This document shows, one piece after another, positions 35,699 through 44,289 of a DNA stretch of 64,000 nucleotides. The stretch covers positions 64,096 to 128,095 of the forward strand of contig LNAC01000758.1 in the NCBI GenBank assembly GCA_002007465.1. The letters run 5' to 3'. The translations under genes and the position numbers were made by a program. The notes below the pieces were generated by a model, which had not been told where the DNA came from, ran no database searches, and saw only the letters and a program-made list of their open reading frames with translations. The number at the start of each line of letters is the position of its first letter. Positions within the stretch are counted from its first letter, which is position 1. The DNA is from Ailurus styani (lineage: Eukaryota; Chordata; Mammalia; Carnivora; Ailuridae).

Positions 35699-36149
35699 TG
35701 TATAGTGGGATGAAGAGTAGCCCCCTAAATTCATACCTATCCAGCATTTCAGAATGTGACCTTATTTGGAAATACCGTCTTTCGTATTTAACTATGATTA
35801 CATAGTTAAGATGGCTTGCGGTCAGACTGGATTAGCATAGGCCTTAAATCCAACATGACTGGTCTTATAAGAAGAGAAGAAGATCCAGGCACACAAAGGA
35901 ACACAGAGAAGGCCATATAATGTTGGAGGGAAATACTGGAGTTATGCTGCCTGAAGCCAAGTAACTCCTGGTCACCTGAAGCTAGTATCAAGCAAGAAAG
36001 GACTCTTCCCTAGAACCTTCAAAGCATGGCCCAGCCAACATCTCGATTTTGGACTTCTTGTCTTTAGAACAGTAAGAGAACAAATACCTATTGTTTTAAG
36101 CCAACCAGTTTGTGAAACTTTGTTATGGTAGCCCTAGGAAAGTAATACA
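35699..36149 (+). mobile_element. MLT1-type MaLR LTR
   Basis: It starts TGTATAGTG and ends AGTAATACA. Internal landmarks match MLT1 in order: 'cagaatgtgaccttatttgg', 'ctggattagcataggcctta', 'ggtcttataagaagagaag', 'tttggacttcttgtcttta', 'tgttttaagccaaccagttt' and 'ttgttatggtagccctagg'. No internal retroviral coding sequence adjoins it, so it is a solo LTR or fragment. It is diverged and therefore old. Confidence 0.85.
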
Positions 36150-36244
36150 GGTAGATATTCCTGGTTCGTGGTTTGTGTAATCAGTGGCTAATCCTATTTT
36201 TCCCCATAATCTACTTACCTGGTTGTCTGTAACTTCTAACTTCA

Positions 36245-36449
36245 TTTTTTTAAAGATGTTTATTTATTTATTTGACAGAGAGAGAAGGGGGGAGAGACAG
36301 AGAAAGAACACAAGCAAGGGAAGCAGGAGAGGGAGAAGCAGGCTTCCTGCTGAGCAGGGAGCCCAACGAGGGGCTCAGTCCCAGGACCCTGGGATCATGA
36401 TCTGAGCTGAAGGCAGATGCTTAACCAATTGAGCCACACAGGCAACCCT
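36245..36449 (-). mobile_element. Can-SINE, minus, with target-site duplication
   Basis: 'aaagatgtttatttatttat', GA-rich tract, 'caggcttcctgctgagcagg', inverted head 'tgagccacacaggcaaccc'. The flank ttctaacttc (36234-36243) recurs as ttctaagttc (36455-36464), one mismatch. Confidence 0.92.
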
Positions 36450-36646
36450 GTACATTCTAAGTTCCAAAGATGGTTGGGTCCATTTATTGATTGATTTATA
36501 CAGTAAATTGACTACTACCACATCTGTGTATTGCCTGTAAAATGTTTGAAAGGCATTGTGCAAATTTGCTTAATATGTCTAAACAGGTGGTTTTATATAA
36601 TGTTGGATAGTGACTCTGTACAAATGAGCACTATGAAAGCAAAGAT

Positions 36647-36701
36647 TTAATATATAAACAATAAAAATAGAATGTTAATATATAAACAATAAAAATAGAA
36701 T
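36647..36701. repeat. 27-bp unit repeated twice in tandem
   Basis: A 27-bp unit beginning ttaatatataaacaataaaa is present at 36647-36673 and identically at 36675-36701, separated by one G. The identity suggests a recent slip or duplication. Confidence 0.95.
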
Positions 36702-36714
36702 TTCATTCACTAGA

Positions 36715-36880
36715 ATGAAAGTCAAAAGACTTGGGTCCCAGATTTACTACCACCATTTCTATGTGTGTGATGCTAGGCAAACTACTACATTTTTTTCACA
36801 TCTGTAATCAGATAATAAAAATGTGAAGCTTTTATCTCATAGGATTCTCATGGATAAATGAACTGCTTTATTAAAGTAGT
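36715..36880 (+). repeat. MIR fragment, plus
   Basis: 'agacttgggtcccagattta', 'gtgatgctaggcaaactac', 'cacatctgtaatcagataa' and 'cataggattctcatggataa' follow the MIR sense order (tRNA-derived part, core, GGATT-type spacer). Confidence 0.65.
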
Positions 36881-38454
36881 ACAATAATATAAACTATATC
36901 ATATTTATTTAAAAAACTGTTTAAGAAGGTACCCAAATAAAATGTGCATAAGTCATACTGGTAAACAGCATTTTCTAGAAAAATAGCAAATCAATGTTCA
37001 TTTAGTGCCCATCTTAATGGCTTAAACAGGAGCTTATTAGGGATAAAAGGTGTATTCCTAATTCAGGGTGTCATTTTCACAAAGTTACCTGGAGCCTTTC
37101 TGCAGACCAAGAGTTGAGAGGATGAATAGCATCTGGTCTGTAATTTGTAACTGATTGGCTTCACAGCCCACAAACATGGATCCAATGATTCACTAAATTC
37201 ACAAGTCTTCTGCACACTTCATAGAAATATCTCTCAAAATTCTGTATCATAATGAGAGCTCATCTTTCCAATCTGCTTTTTAAGAGGAATGAAGATAGTG
37301 TCAGTGCCGTAAAGGCATTTCCTAGGGGAACTGATGAGATGACAGCCTGGTCATCTGGTTGCTCTGCTGATTGCAGAGAGAGCCATTTCCATTGTTCATT
37401 TTAAACTTTCATAAAACTCCATGTACAACATGATAAAGGGAAAAAAGGCAAATGCTATCTGCATGCATGCAGAATTAACAAAATTTGGGAATATGGGTAC
37501 TTTTCAAAAAGATAATTTGTCTCCATTTCCATCATTTTGTGTGTACTACTGGCATTTTGACACCTGCAGATTTTGGCTGGGCCTGTATTGAGCAGATGCG
37601 CACTCCATCACACATGGGTGTGGTTTTCAGGCGTGCACTTCCCTTCACAAGCATTCTTCCCCCTGGGAAAGAGCTGAATATTGCCATTTATCTTGTGTAT
37701 TCCTTTCAAATCATACTCTGTATGTCATTTTTGTTCATTAATATGATAATTAGAAAATTTATCCTCTCTACCCCACCTTTTTAAAATCTAGAATTTGATA
37801 TTATTTACTTCCCGTTCCCCGCTAGCTATTCCTTTTCAGTTTTCCTTGACAGGAAGTTGTAAAATGGGACAGAATGAGTGAGAAATAGATGAAATACCTC
37901 ATTGGTTTAAATCTCCATTTTGGCTCTTTAATATATTTAGTCACATAGAGATAATTAAGTGCCACTTAAAGTAAACTGATTATATTTAAAATGTAATTCT
38001 TTATGTTTTTCATAACTTGGTTTCAACTTTATAGATACTATTTGCTCCATGTCTTATGGGTTATAAAGATATATTTAAAGCTAACAGTAATGATATGTTA
38101 TTAAAATTTAGAAATATTAATACTATTAGTTAAACCTTGGTATCCACTAGGAGGAGCTGAGTGGTTTATCAAGAATATATAAGATTAATGTCTTAAAATA
38201 TTTATTAAAATATTACCAGTATGTTGGGATTAATATGATAAAAGTAAAATTAAGTTGAGATAAATTATATGTCGTTTTTATTATATAATAAATTGGGAGC
38301 TAGAAGGAAACATTGAATACCACTGTATATTTTCAGCTAATTAAACTGAGGGCTTTGAAATAACTAAAACAAATACAGGGTATGTATGATTTTTTACATC
38401 AAAGTTTCAAGTGAATTTGTCTTCTTTTTTGAAGATTAAGTTGCTTATAGCAGT
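36881..38454. other. gene-free, mostly unique stretch
   Basis: No gene or repeat is identified. The segment 37020-37480 has balanced composition and few homopolymers, unlike the flanking AT-rich DNA. The 99-codon frame at 37485-37784 has no recognised domain. Confidence 0.4.
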
Positions 38455-38885
38455 GTGGACATACAAATGGCTGTGGACATACAAATGACACATGAAAAAA
38501 TGTTCATCATTAGCCATCAGGGAAATACAAATCAAAACCACAATGAGATACCACCTTACCCCAGTTAGAATGGCAAAAATTAACAATAAAGGAAAAAAAA
38601 TGTTGGCAAGGATATGGAGAAAGGGGAACCCTCCTACAATGTTAGTGGGAATGCAAGCTGGTGCAACCACTCTGGAAAACAGTATGGAGGTTCCTCAAAA
38701 AGTTGAAAATAGAGCTACCCTACTACCCAGCAATTGCACTACTGGGTATTTACCCTAAAAATACAAATGTAGTGATCCGAAGGGGCAGGTACACCCAAAT
38801 GTTTATAGCAGCAATGTCCACAATAGCCAAACCGTGGAAGAAGCCAAGATGCCCTTCAACAGATGAATGGACAAAGATGTGTAGT
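38455..38885 (+). mobile_element. L1 ORF2 C-terminal fragment, plus
   Basis: The plus translation contains '[20 protein letters not shown]', '[20 protein letters not shown]', '[20 protein letters not shown]' and 'CPSTDEWTK', the distal L1 ORF2. Both ends are truncated. The usual 3' UTR and poly(A) are absent after 38885. Confidence 0.9.
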
Positions 38886-39204
38886 CCATGGATGTGGGAG
38901 AAGTGGTCAGTCATTAAAGTATTATACTTTAAACAAAAATATAGCTTACGGTGACTAGCTTATATTCAAGAGTAGTCTTGAGATGGTAAGGTTATCTGCC
39001 AATTTTAGAATTTGTCAAGGATTCTGGTCAAGGATTTGATTCAAAGTTCACTTAGCATCATTATCCGAGTCTCCTTTTGATTTTCGTGGATTCTGAATCT
39101 TTTGGTGGTATCAGGATGGCACAGGAGATTCAGAGGGCACACTCTGCATACTCTGATTTAGGGCATTTGTGTGTGACTAGGACAAACTGAGGCAATAAGG
39201 CTTA

Positions 39205-39402
39205 ATCATTGAAAGGGCCAGCTCTGGGGTCAGATGGGCTTATGGTCACATATCTATTCTTCCACTTACTACCTATGTGACCGTGGGCAGTTTATTAATT
39301 CACCCATGTGGTATCATCAAGTTATTGCTAAGAATGAAATGCTTAGCTCAGTATTTAACATAGAGAAAATTCTCAACAAATATTAGCTGTTACTATTACT
39401 GG
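39205..39402 (+). repeat. MIR, plus, interrupted by the PCBD2 retrocopy
   Basis: 'ggccagctctggggtcagat', 'cacttactacctatgtgacc', 'gtgggcagtttattaattca', 'tcaacaaatattagctgtta' and 'ctattactg' match a MIR from head to its AT-rich 3' end. The PCBD2 retrocopy is inserted right after it, in the 'ttactattactg' tail. Confidence 0.75.
39392..39401. repeat. target-site duplication, copy 1 of the PCBD2 retrocopy
   Basis: actattactg is found here and at 39980-39989, exactly bounding the poly(T)-to-GC-rich insert. It marks L1-mediated retroposition. Confidence 0.88.
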
Positions 39403-39979
39403 TTTTTTTTTTCAAATTTAAATCATTTTGTACTTAAGCACTGATTGTACAAAAGACTTTAGAAGGTGAGCTTAAGTTGACAAGTGAATTTGTTCATCTA
39501 AACTGCTTTCCACATACATGACAGCTAAGATGTCACCAGGTTTGACACACAGTTGGGAAGAAATCACACAGAAGCGGCTGCTTTTTCAATAAACTTGGCC
39601 AGTGTCACATCTCTTTTGGTCAGTCTGCCACAGTCGTGTGATGTTAGGGTTATCTGCACCTTGTTGTACACATTGAACCATTCCAGGTGATGATTCATCT
39701 TCTCTGCTTGCAGGGCAACTCGAGACATAAAGCCAAATGCCTGATTAAAATTTTTGAAGGAAAATTCTTTGTAGATAGCATCTCTCTCGTGTAATTCTGA
39801 CCATCCTGCTGCTTTCAGATCAAGGATAACTTGGTTCCTCTCCTCTGCTGTCAAATGGCGAGCATTTGCTGCCTTGGCCAAGAAGCTCGGGCCCCGGCCC
39901 CGCAGCGTCGCCAACAGGAGCTGTGGGGCCCCCCGAGCCCCTAGCGCCGCCGCCGTAGCCCCTGGCCGAGGGCTGCCCC
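39403..39979 (-). pseudogene. PCBD2 processed retrocopy (whole insert)
   Basis: This is an L1-mobilised copy of PCBD2 mRNA on the minus strand. The left end is a run of 10 T (39403-39412), i.e. the sense poly(A). Next comes a 3' UTR-like stretch (39413-39563), the coding part (39564-39956) and about 23 bp of GC-rich 5' leader. The perfect 10-bp direct repeat actattactg lies just outside both ends. Reading the minus strand, the upstream copy is preceded by AAAAAC, so the target resembles the L1 endonuclease TT/AAAA site and the true duplication may be ~15 bp, partly hidden in the poly(A). No AATAAA or ATTAAA is visible just before the tail. The GC-rich 5' end (39885-39975) is typical of a CpG-island promoter-gene mRNA and stands out from the AT-rich surroundings. 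Confidence 0.93.
39564..39956 (-). pseudogene. PCBD2 (retrocopy): PCBD2 retrocopy coding region, intact 130-codon frame, start ATG changed to ACG
   Basis: PCBD2 (DCoH2/DCOHM) recycles 4a-hydroxytetrahydrobiopterin and serves as a dimerisation cofactor of HNF1. The frame here encodes 130 residues plus TGA, the parent's length as I recall it. It has no frameshift and no internal stop. It keeps an Ala-rich, Leu/Arg-rich N-terminus (codons 1-35), the segment [20 protein letters not shown] (36-55), [17 protein letters not shown] (74-90), [19 protein letters not shown] (92-110) and an EKAAASV end. The pterin-site residues corresponding to the PCD catalytic histidines are all present (His89, His90, His107). 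Two defects are visible. Codon 1 is ACG (39956-39954) where the parent has ATG, with TAG in frame upstream at 39983-39981. Codon 91 is Leu (CTG, 39686-39684) in place of the Pro of the HHPEW motif. The first in-frame ATG is codon 77, too late for a full domain. A processed pseudogene is most likely. Non-ATG translation is possible but unproven. Confidence 0.9.
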
Positions 39980-39989
39980 ACTATTACTG
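39980..39989. repeat. target-site duplication, copy 2 of the PCBD2 retrocopy
   Basis: actattactg identical to 39392-39401. On the minus strand it is preceded by AAAAAC, resembling an L1 endonuclease target. Confidence 0.88.
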
Positions 39990-40321
39990 TTTTTGTTACC
40001 TGACATCAATCTGTACACAAATATTTATTAATCAGTTGATTTATTTAGGATAACCGTATATTAATGACCAACTCTATGTTAAACATTGTACTAAGTATTG
40101 TGCTACTTATTAACTAGGCAGTAAGCTAGTTAGTCTTAAGTTTTCCTGCACTCTTGTGTAAGTTCCTTACAAATTCAAAATTCCATGGATACTTAATATT
40201 AAAATATTCATGGCCTGGATTACAGCTATTGCATACTATGCTTATAAACTCTGAATTAAAGGAACAAAGGAACTAACCTCAGAGTGAAACTTCCTTGTGT
40301 TCTAGAGAAATAGACAACGAA
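39990..40321. other. gene-free AT-rich sequence
   Basis: No gene or repeat recognised. Confidence 0.45.
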
Positions 40322-40583
40322 ATAAATGAGTCAGGAAATGTTCTAGACTTCATATTTCTTAAGAGTTTGGGAATAATTTGTATTTCTCCTATAGCTAATT
40401 GATAGAATTTATCTGTAGATATGGTCTGTGCCTGAGTTTTTCTTTGTCAAGAATATTCTAAGTATCAACTGAACTCCTTTACTTGCTATTTACTTGCTTT
40501 ACTTTACTTACTAGTTCAGATTTTTCATTTATACTTTTATCAAATTAGATAATTTAGTTCATTCTAGGACCTCATTTAAATTG
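40322..40583 (-). mobile_element. second copy of an L1 ORF2 segment
   Basis: 'gatagaatttatctgtagat', 'ggtctgtgcctgagtttttc' and 'aaattagataatttagttc' are antisense of the pre-reverse-transcriptase part of ORF2. The same stretch, diverged, recurs at 41685-41923 in the adjoining L1 relic, out of L1 order. It is a separate truncated L1 or a rearrangement. Confidence 0.7.
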
Positions 40584-41059
40584 GGATAACTATCATCTTA
40601 ACATATTGAATCTTCTAATCCATGAACATGGAATATTTCTTTCTTTAGATCATCCTTAATTTTTCTCAGCATAGTTTTGAAGTTGGCAGTGTTTAATTTG
40701 TATTTATCCCCAAGGATTTAATTTTTTGATGTTTTGTGAATGGAACTCTTCTGAACTTCTCTTTTGGATTATTAATTGCTAGTTTATAACACTATAGTTG
40801 ATTTTTATATATTGGACTAACATCCTGTGAGTTTGATGTACATGCTTATCGATTCCATTCATTTGTAAAAAAAAATTCTTTAGAATTTTCTACACATAGG
40901 ACCATATTATTTACAAATCAAGACAGTTTTATTTCTTCCATTCTATACTAGAGGTCTTTTATATCTGATTTTTGCCTTTTTTGCACTTGTTGGACTCCTA
41001 GTATATTGTTAAATACAAGTGACAAGAGCAGGTATTGCTTATTCCTAAGCTTAATGAGA

Positions 41060-41274
41060 GCATTTTAAAAAAGATTTATTTATTTATTTGAGAGAGAGAG
41101 AGAGCGAGAGGAGGGGAAGGGGCAGGGAGAGAGGGAAAAAGTCTTAAGAAGACTCTGCACAGAGCATGGAGTCCCACAGGGCTCAATCCTGGGACCCGAA
41201 GATCATGACCCAAGATCATCACCCAAGCAAAAACCAAGAGCCAGACATTTAACCACCTGTGCCAGGTAGGCGCC
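41060..41274 (-). mobile_element. Can-SINE, older type, minus
   Basis: 'aaagatttatttatttattt', (GA)n, 'gaggggaaggggcagggag', then a diverged inverted head ('ccacctgtgccaggtaggcg'). It contains a small internal duplication ('agatcatgaccc' / 'agatcatcaccc' near 41200-41224). It is inserted in the L1 relic. Confidence 0.85.
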
Positions 41275-42713
41275 CAAATGAAAAAGATTTACTCATTCCA
41301 TGTTAAATATGTTAGTTTCAGGTTTTTCATAACTATTCTTTATCAGATTGGGGAAGTTACCTTCTATTCTTAACTTTTTGAGAGATCTTTTAATATCACA
41401 CGTGGGTGTTAGTGTTGTTAAGATGCTTTTTTTTTAATTGAGATAACCCTCTGGGGTTTATCTTTTAATATACGAATATTGTGTTCTATTAATTGATTTT
41501 TGAACATTGCATTAGTCTTGTATTTGTGGGAAAAATTACACTTGGTCATAATGTATATTTTTATATGCTACTTAATTTTGGATTGCTGATATTTTTTTGA
41601 TTTTTTGTCAATATTCATGAAAAACATTGGTATAAGTTTTCTTCTGTTGTCATGTCTTTATCTGGCCAACGCTGGCCTCACAGAAGAGTTGAGAAGCATT
41701 CTGGAGTGTGAACTGTGTAGGAGTTTGGAGATAATTTATATATCTTTTTTAAATATTTGATAGAATTTATCTGTAAAATGATCTGTGCCTGAGTTTTTCT
41801 TTTTTGGACATAATTTAAGTATCAGTTTAACTCTTTTACTTGCTGTACGTTTGTTCACATTTTCATTTCTTTTATCAGTTTAGATAATTTACTTCTAGGA
41901 TTTTGTCTATGTCATTTAAGTTGTGTACTTTTACAGCATTAAATAGTTCATATTTCTTTATAAGCCTTTTAAATTAGATCCTTAATTTCTGTAAGATTCA
42001 TAGTGCTCTATGACACTTTTCATTTCTGGTTTTAATAATTTGTGTCTCTCTTTTTCTCTTGGCCCATCTTAATAAAGTTTTATCAACCTTTTTGATTTTT
42101 CCAAAGAACCAGCTTTCAGTTTCATTGATTTTCTCTATTGATTTTTTCTTTTCTCCATTTCACTAATGTCTGTGCTTTCATTCTAGTTTCTTTAAGTTTA
42201 ATTTTTTCTTTTACTGTCTTCTTAAGATAGGAAGTTAGTGATTTGAAGTTATCTTTTCTAATCTAGGCATTTAAAGTTAAAAATTTCCCTCTATATTGTT
42301 AGCTACATTGCAGAACTTTTTATATATGTGAAATTTTGTTTTCAGTCAGTTCAAAATATTTCCTAATTTTTCTTGTGAATTCTTCTTTGAGACATAGGTT
42401 ACTCAGTAATGTGTGATTTATTTTCCAAAGTTTGGAATTTCCCTAATTTTTTTTCTCTTGTTGATTTTTAATTTAACTTCTTTGTGTTTGTGAACATATT
42501 TATTTTCATTCCTTTTAAAATTATTGATTTTTATGTTATGACCCACCCTATGATTTATCATGGAGAATTTTCCATCTGTTCTTGAAAGGAAGGCATATTC
42601 TGTTGTTGGATGCATTTTTCCATAAATTTCAGTTAGATATTGACCTTTTTTGGAGTGGGGAATTGGTGGTGATTTTTATTTTTCTTCACTTTTGAAACAT
42701 AATTTTGCTAACT

Positions 42714-42930
42714 GGGGTGACTGAGTGGCTCAGTCCATTGAGCATCTATCTGCCTTTGATTCAGGTCATGATCCCAGGGTCCTGGGATTGAGCCCCGTGT
42801 GGGGCTCCTTGCTCAGCCAGGAGCCTGCTTCTCCCTCTCCTTCCCACTGGTGAGCTTTCTCCTATCTCTGTTGCTATCTCTGTCTCTCTCTCTCAAATAA
42901 ATAAATAAATAAATAAAAATCTTAAAAAAA
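42714..42930 (+). mobile_element. Can-SINE, older type, plus
   Basis: Diverged head 'ggggtgactgagtggctcag', 'ggtcatgatcccagggtcc', CT-rich tract, five AAAT units and an A-run. The flank 'ataattttgctaact' on the left resembles 'ataactttgttagtt' on the right, a possible decayed target-site duplication. Confidence 0.9.
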
Positions 42931-43310
42931 TAAACCCATAACTTTGTTAGTTATGGAATTATTGGTTGACATCTTTATTTTCTTCAGATATTTGAATATG
43001 TCATCTCACTGCTTCCTGGCCTTCATCAATTCTGATTAAAGTCAACTGTTAATTTTATTGTAATTCTCTTTCATGTACTGGGTAGGTTTTAATCTCATTG
43101 TTTTGAAGATTCATCGTTTTGGTTTTTGTTTTCAAAAGTTAACTCCTGTGATGTGTCTACATGTAAATCTCTTTGTAGATATCTTTTGTGGAGTTTGATG
43201 ATCTCAGTGGGTATATAGATGAATATTTTTCCTCAAATTTGACATGTTTTTAGCTATTATTTCTTCAAAAACTGTTTTTGCTTCTTTCCTTCTCTGTGTC
43301 TGTGTGAGAG

Positions 43311-43768
43311 CATAGAACACTAAACAACTAATTTGGCCAGGGACAATCAAAGCAGGTTTTACTTAGATGGAGATTTTATTATATATTAGGACAATCTAAA
43401 ATATACTGAATGCTTGAAGGCACTTATTCATAAAAAGTGTTAAACTTTCTATTAAAAAACTAATAATAAAAATTTTTTAGAATTTTTAAAAAGAAATCTG
43501 ATAATTTATTTACAAAGGCAAATGAATGATATTTATATTGCGGATAAAAATCCAAGGAAAAGAACACATCGAATAAAAGTGCATGAGATCAATAGAAGAA
43601 ATCTTTAATGAGGCAGACTTTTAGTAAGAATGCCATTAGAATGCTTACATTAAAAATGTCCACTCAATTTATAACATTTTTTTATTTTCAAACTTACTAA
43701 ATATATGTTTATTCAGGTTCATAATAAGCATAACGGGTATAGAATGTTTTATTTAAATTATTAACTCT
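43311..43768. other. gene-free AT-rich sequence
   Basis: No gene or repeat recognised. Confidence 0.45.
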
Positions 43769-43935
43769 GGGGTGCCTGGGTGGTTCAGTTGATTAAGTGT
43801 CCAACTCTTGATTTCGGCTCAGGTCATGATCTAGGGTCATGAGATTGAGCGTGGTGTAGGATTCTTCCACAAGGGGGAGTCTGCTTGAGATTCTTTCTCT
43901 CCAGCTTCCTCCATCCCTCCCCCCTAGAAAAAACC
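43769..43935 (+). mobile_element. Can-SINE, older type, plus
   Basis: 'ggggtgcctgggtggttcag', 'gattaagtgtccaactcttg', short body, CT-rich tract, and an A-rich end without the AAATAAA block. Confidence 0.88.
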
Positions 43936-44082
43936 TGACAATAATAGATGTATAATCCAAACAGTACTTGAAGAATTTCAAACTACCCTTTCCTATTAGA
44001 TTAGAATATATCATAATCTAAATATTGACTTGTATCTTCATTCTCTATCTATATTAAAATTTTATATAAAAAGAAGTTTCAG

Positions 44083-44276
44083 GGGCACCTGGGTGGCTCA
44101 GTGGGTTAAAGCCTCTGCCATCGGCGCAGGTCATGATCTCAGGGTCCTGGGATCCAGCTCCTCATTGGGCTCCCTGCTCAGCAGGGATCCTGCTTCCTCC
44201 TCTCTTTCTGCCTGCCTCTCTGGCTACTTGTGATCTCTCTCTCTCTCTCAAATAAATAAATAAAATCTTAAAAAAA
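44083..44276 (+). mobile_element. Can-SINE, mustelid-type, plus
   Basis: 'ggcacctgggtggctcagtg', 'ggtcatgatctcagggtcc', CT-rich tract and AAATAAATAAATAAAATCTT plus A-run. tttcagg on both sides (about 44077 and 44284) is compatible with a short target-site duplication. Confidence 0.93.
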
Positions 44277-44289
44277 ACAAAAACTTTCA

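Larger units (their letters stand above)
40584..43310 (-). mobile_element. long, diverged L1 relic (ORF2), minus, with two SINE insertions
   Basis: Left to right it runs from distal to proximal ORF2 in antisense. 'attgaatcttctaatccatg' and 'catgaacatggaatatttc' are the region after the YADD box. 'accatattatttacaaatca' is the YADD neighbourhood, and 'gacaagagcaggtattgctt' lies upstream of it. Next come 'gtaaaatgatctgtgcctga' (pre-RT) and 'aaagaaccagctttcagttt', then more 5' L1 text to 43310. SINEs at 41060-41274 and 42714-42930 split it. All frames are destroyed, making it an old L1M-type copy. Confidence 0.75.

Noticed and set aside
35699..36149. Possible endogenous retrovirus provirus
   Set aside because: Only an LTR-length MLT1-type sequence is present. 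No gag, pol or env-like text flanks it.
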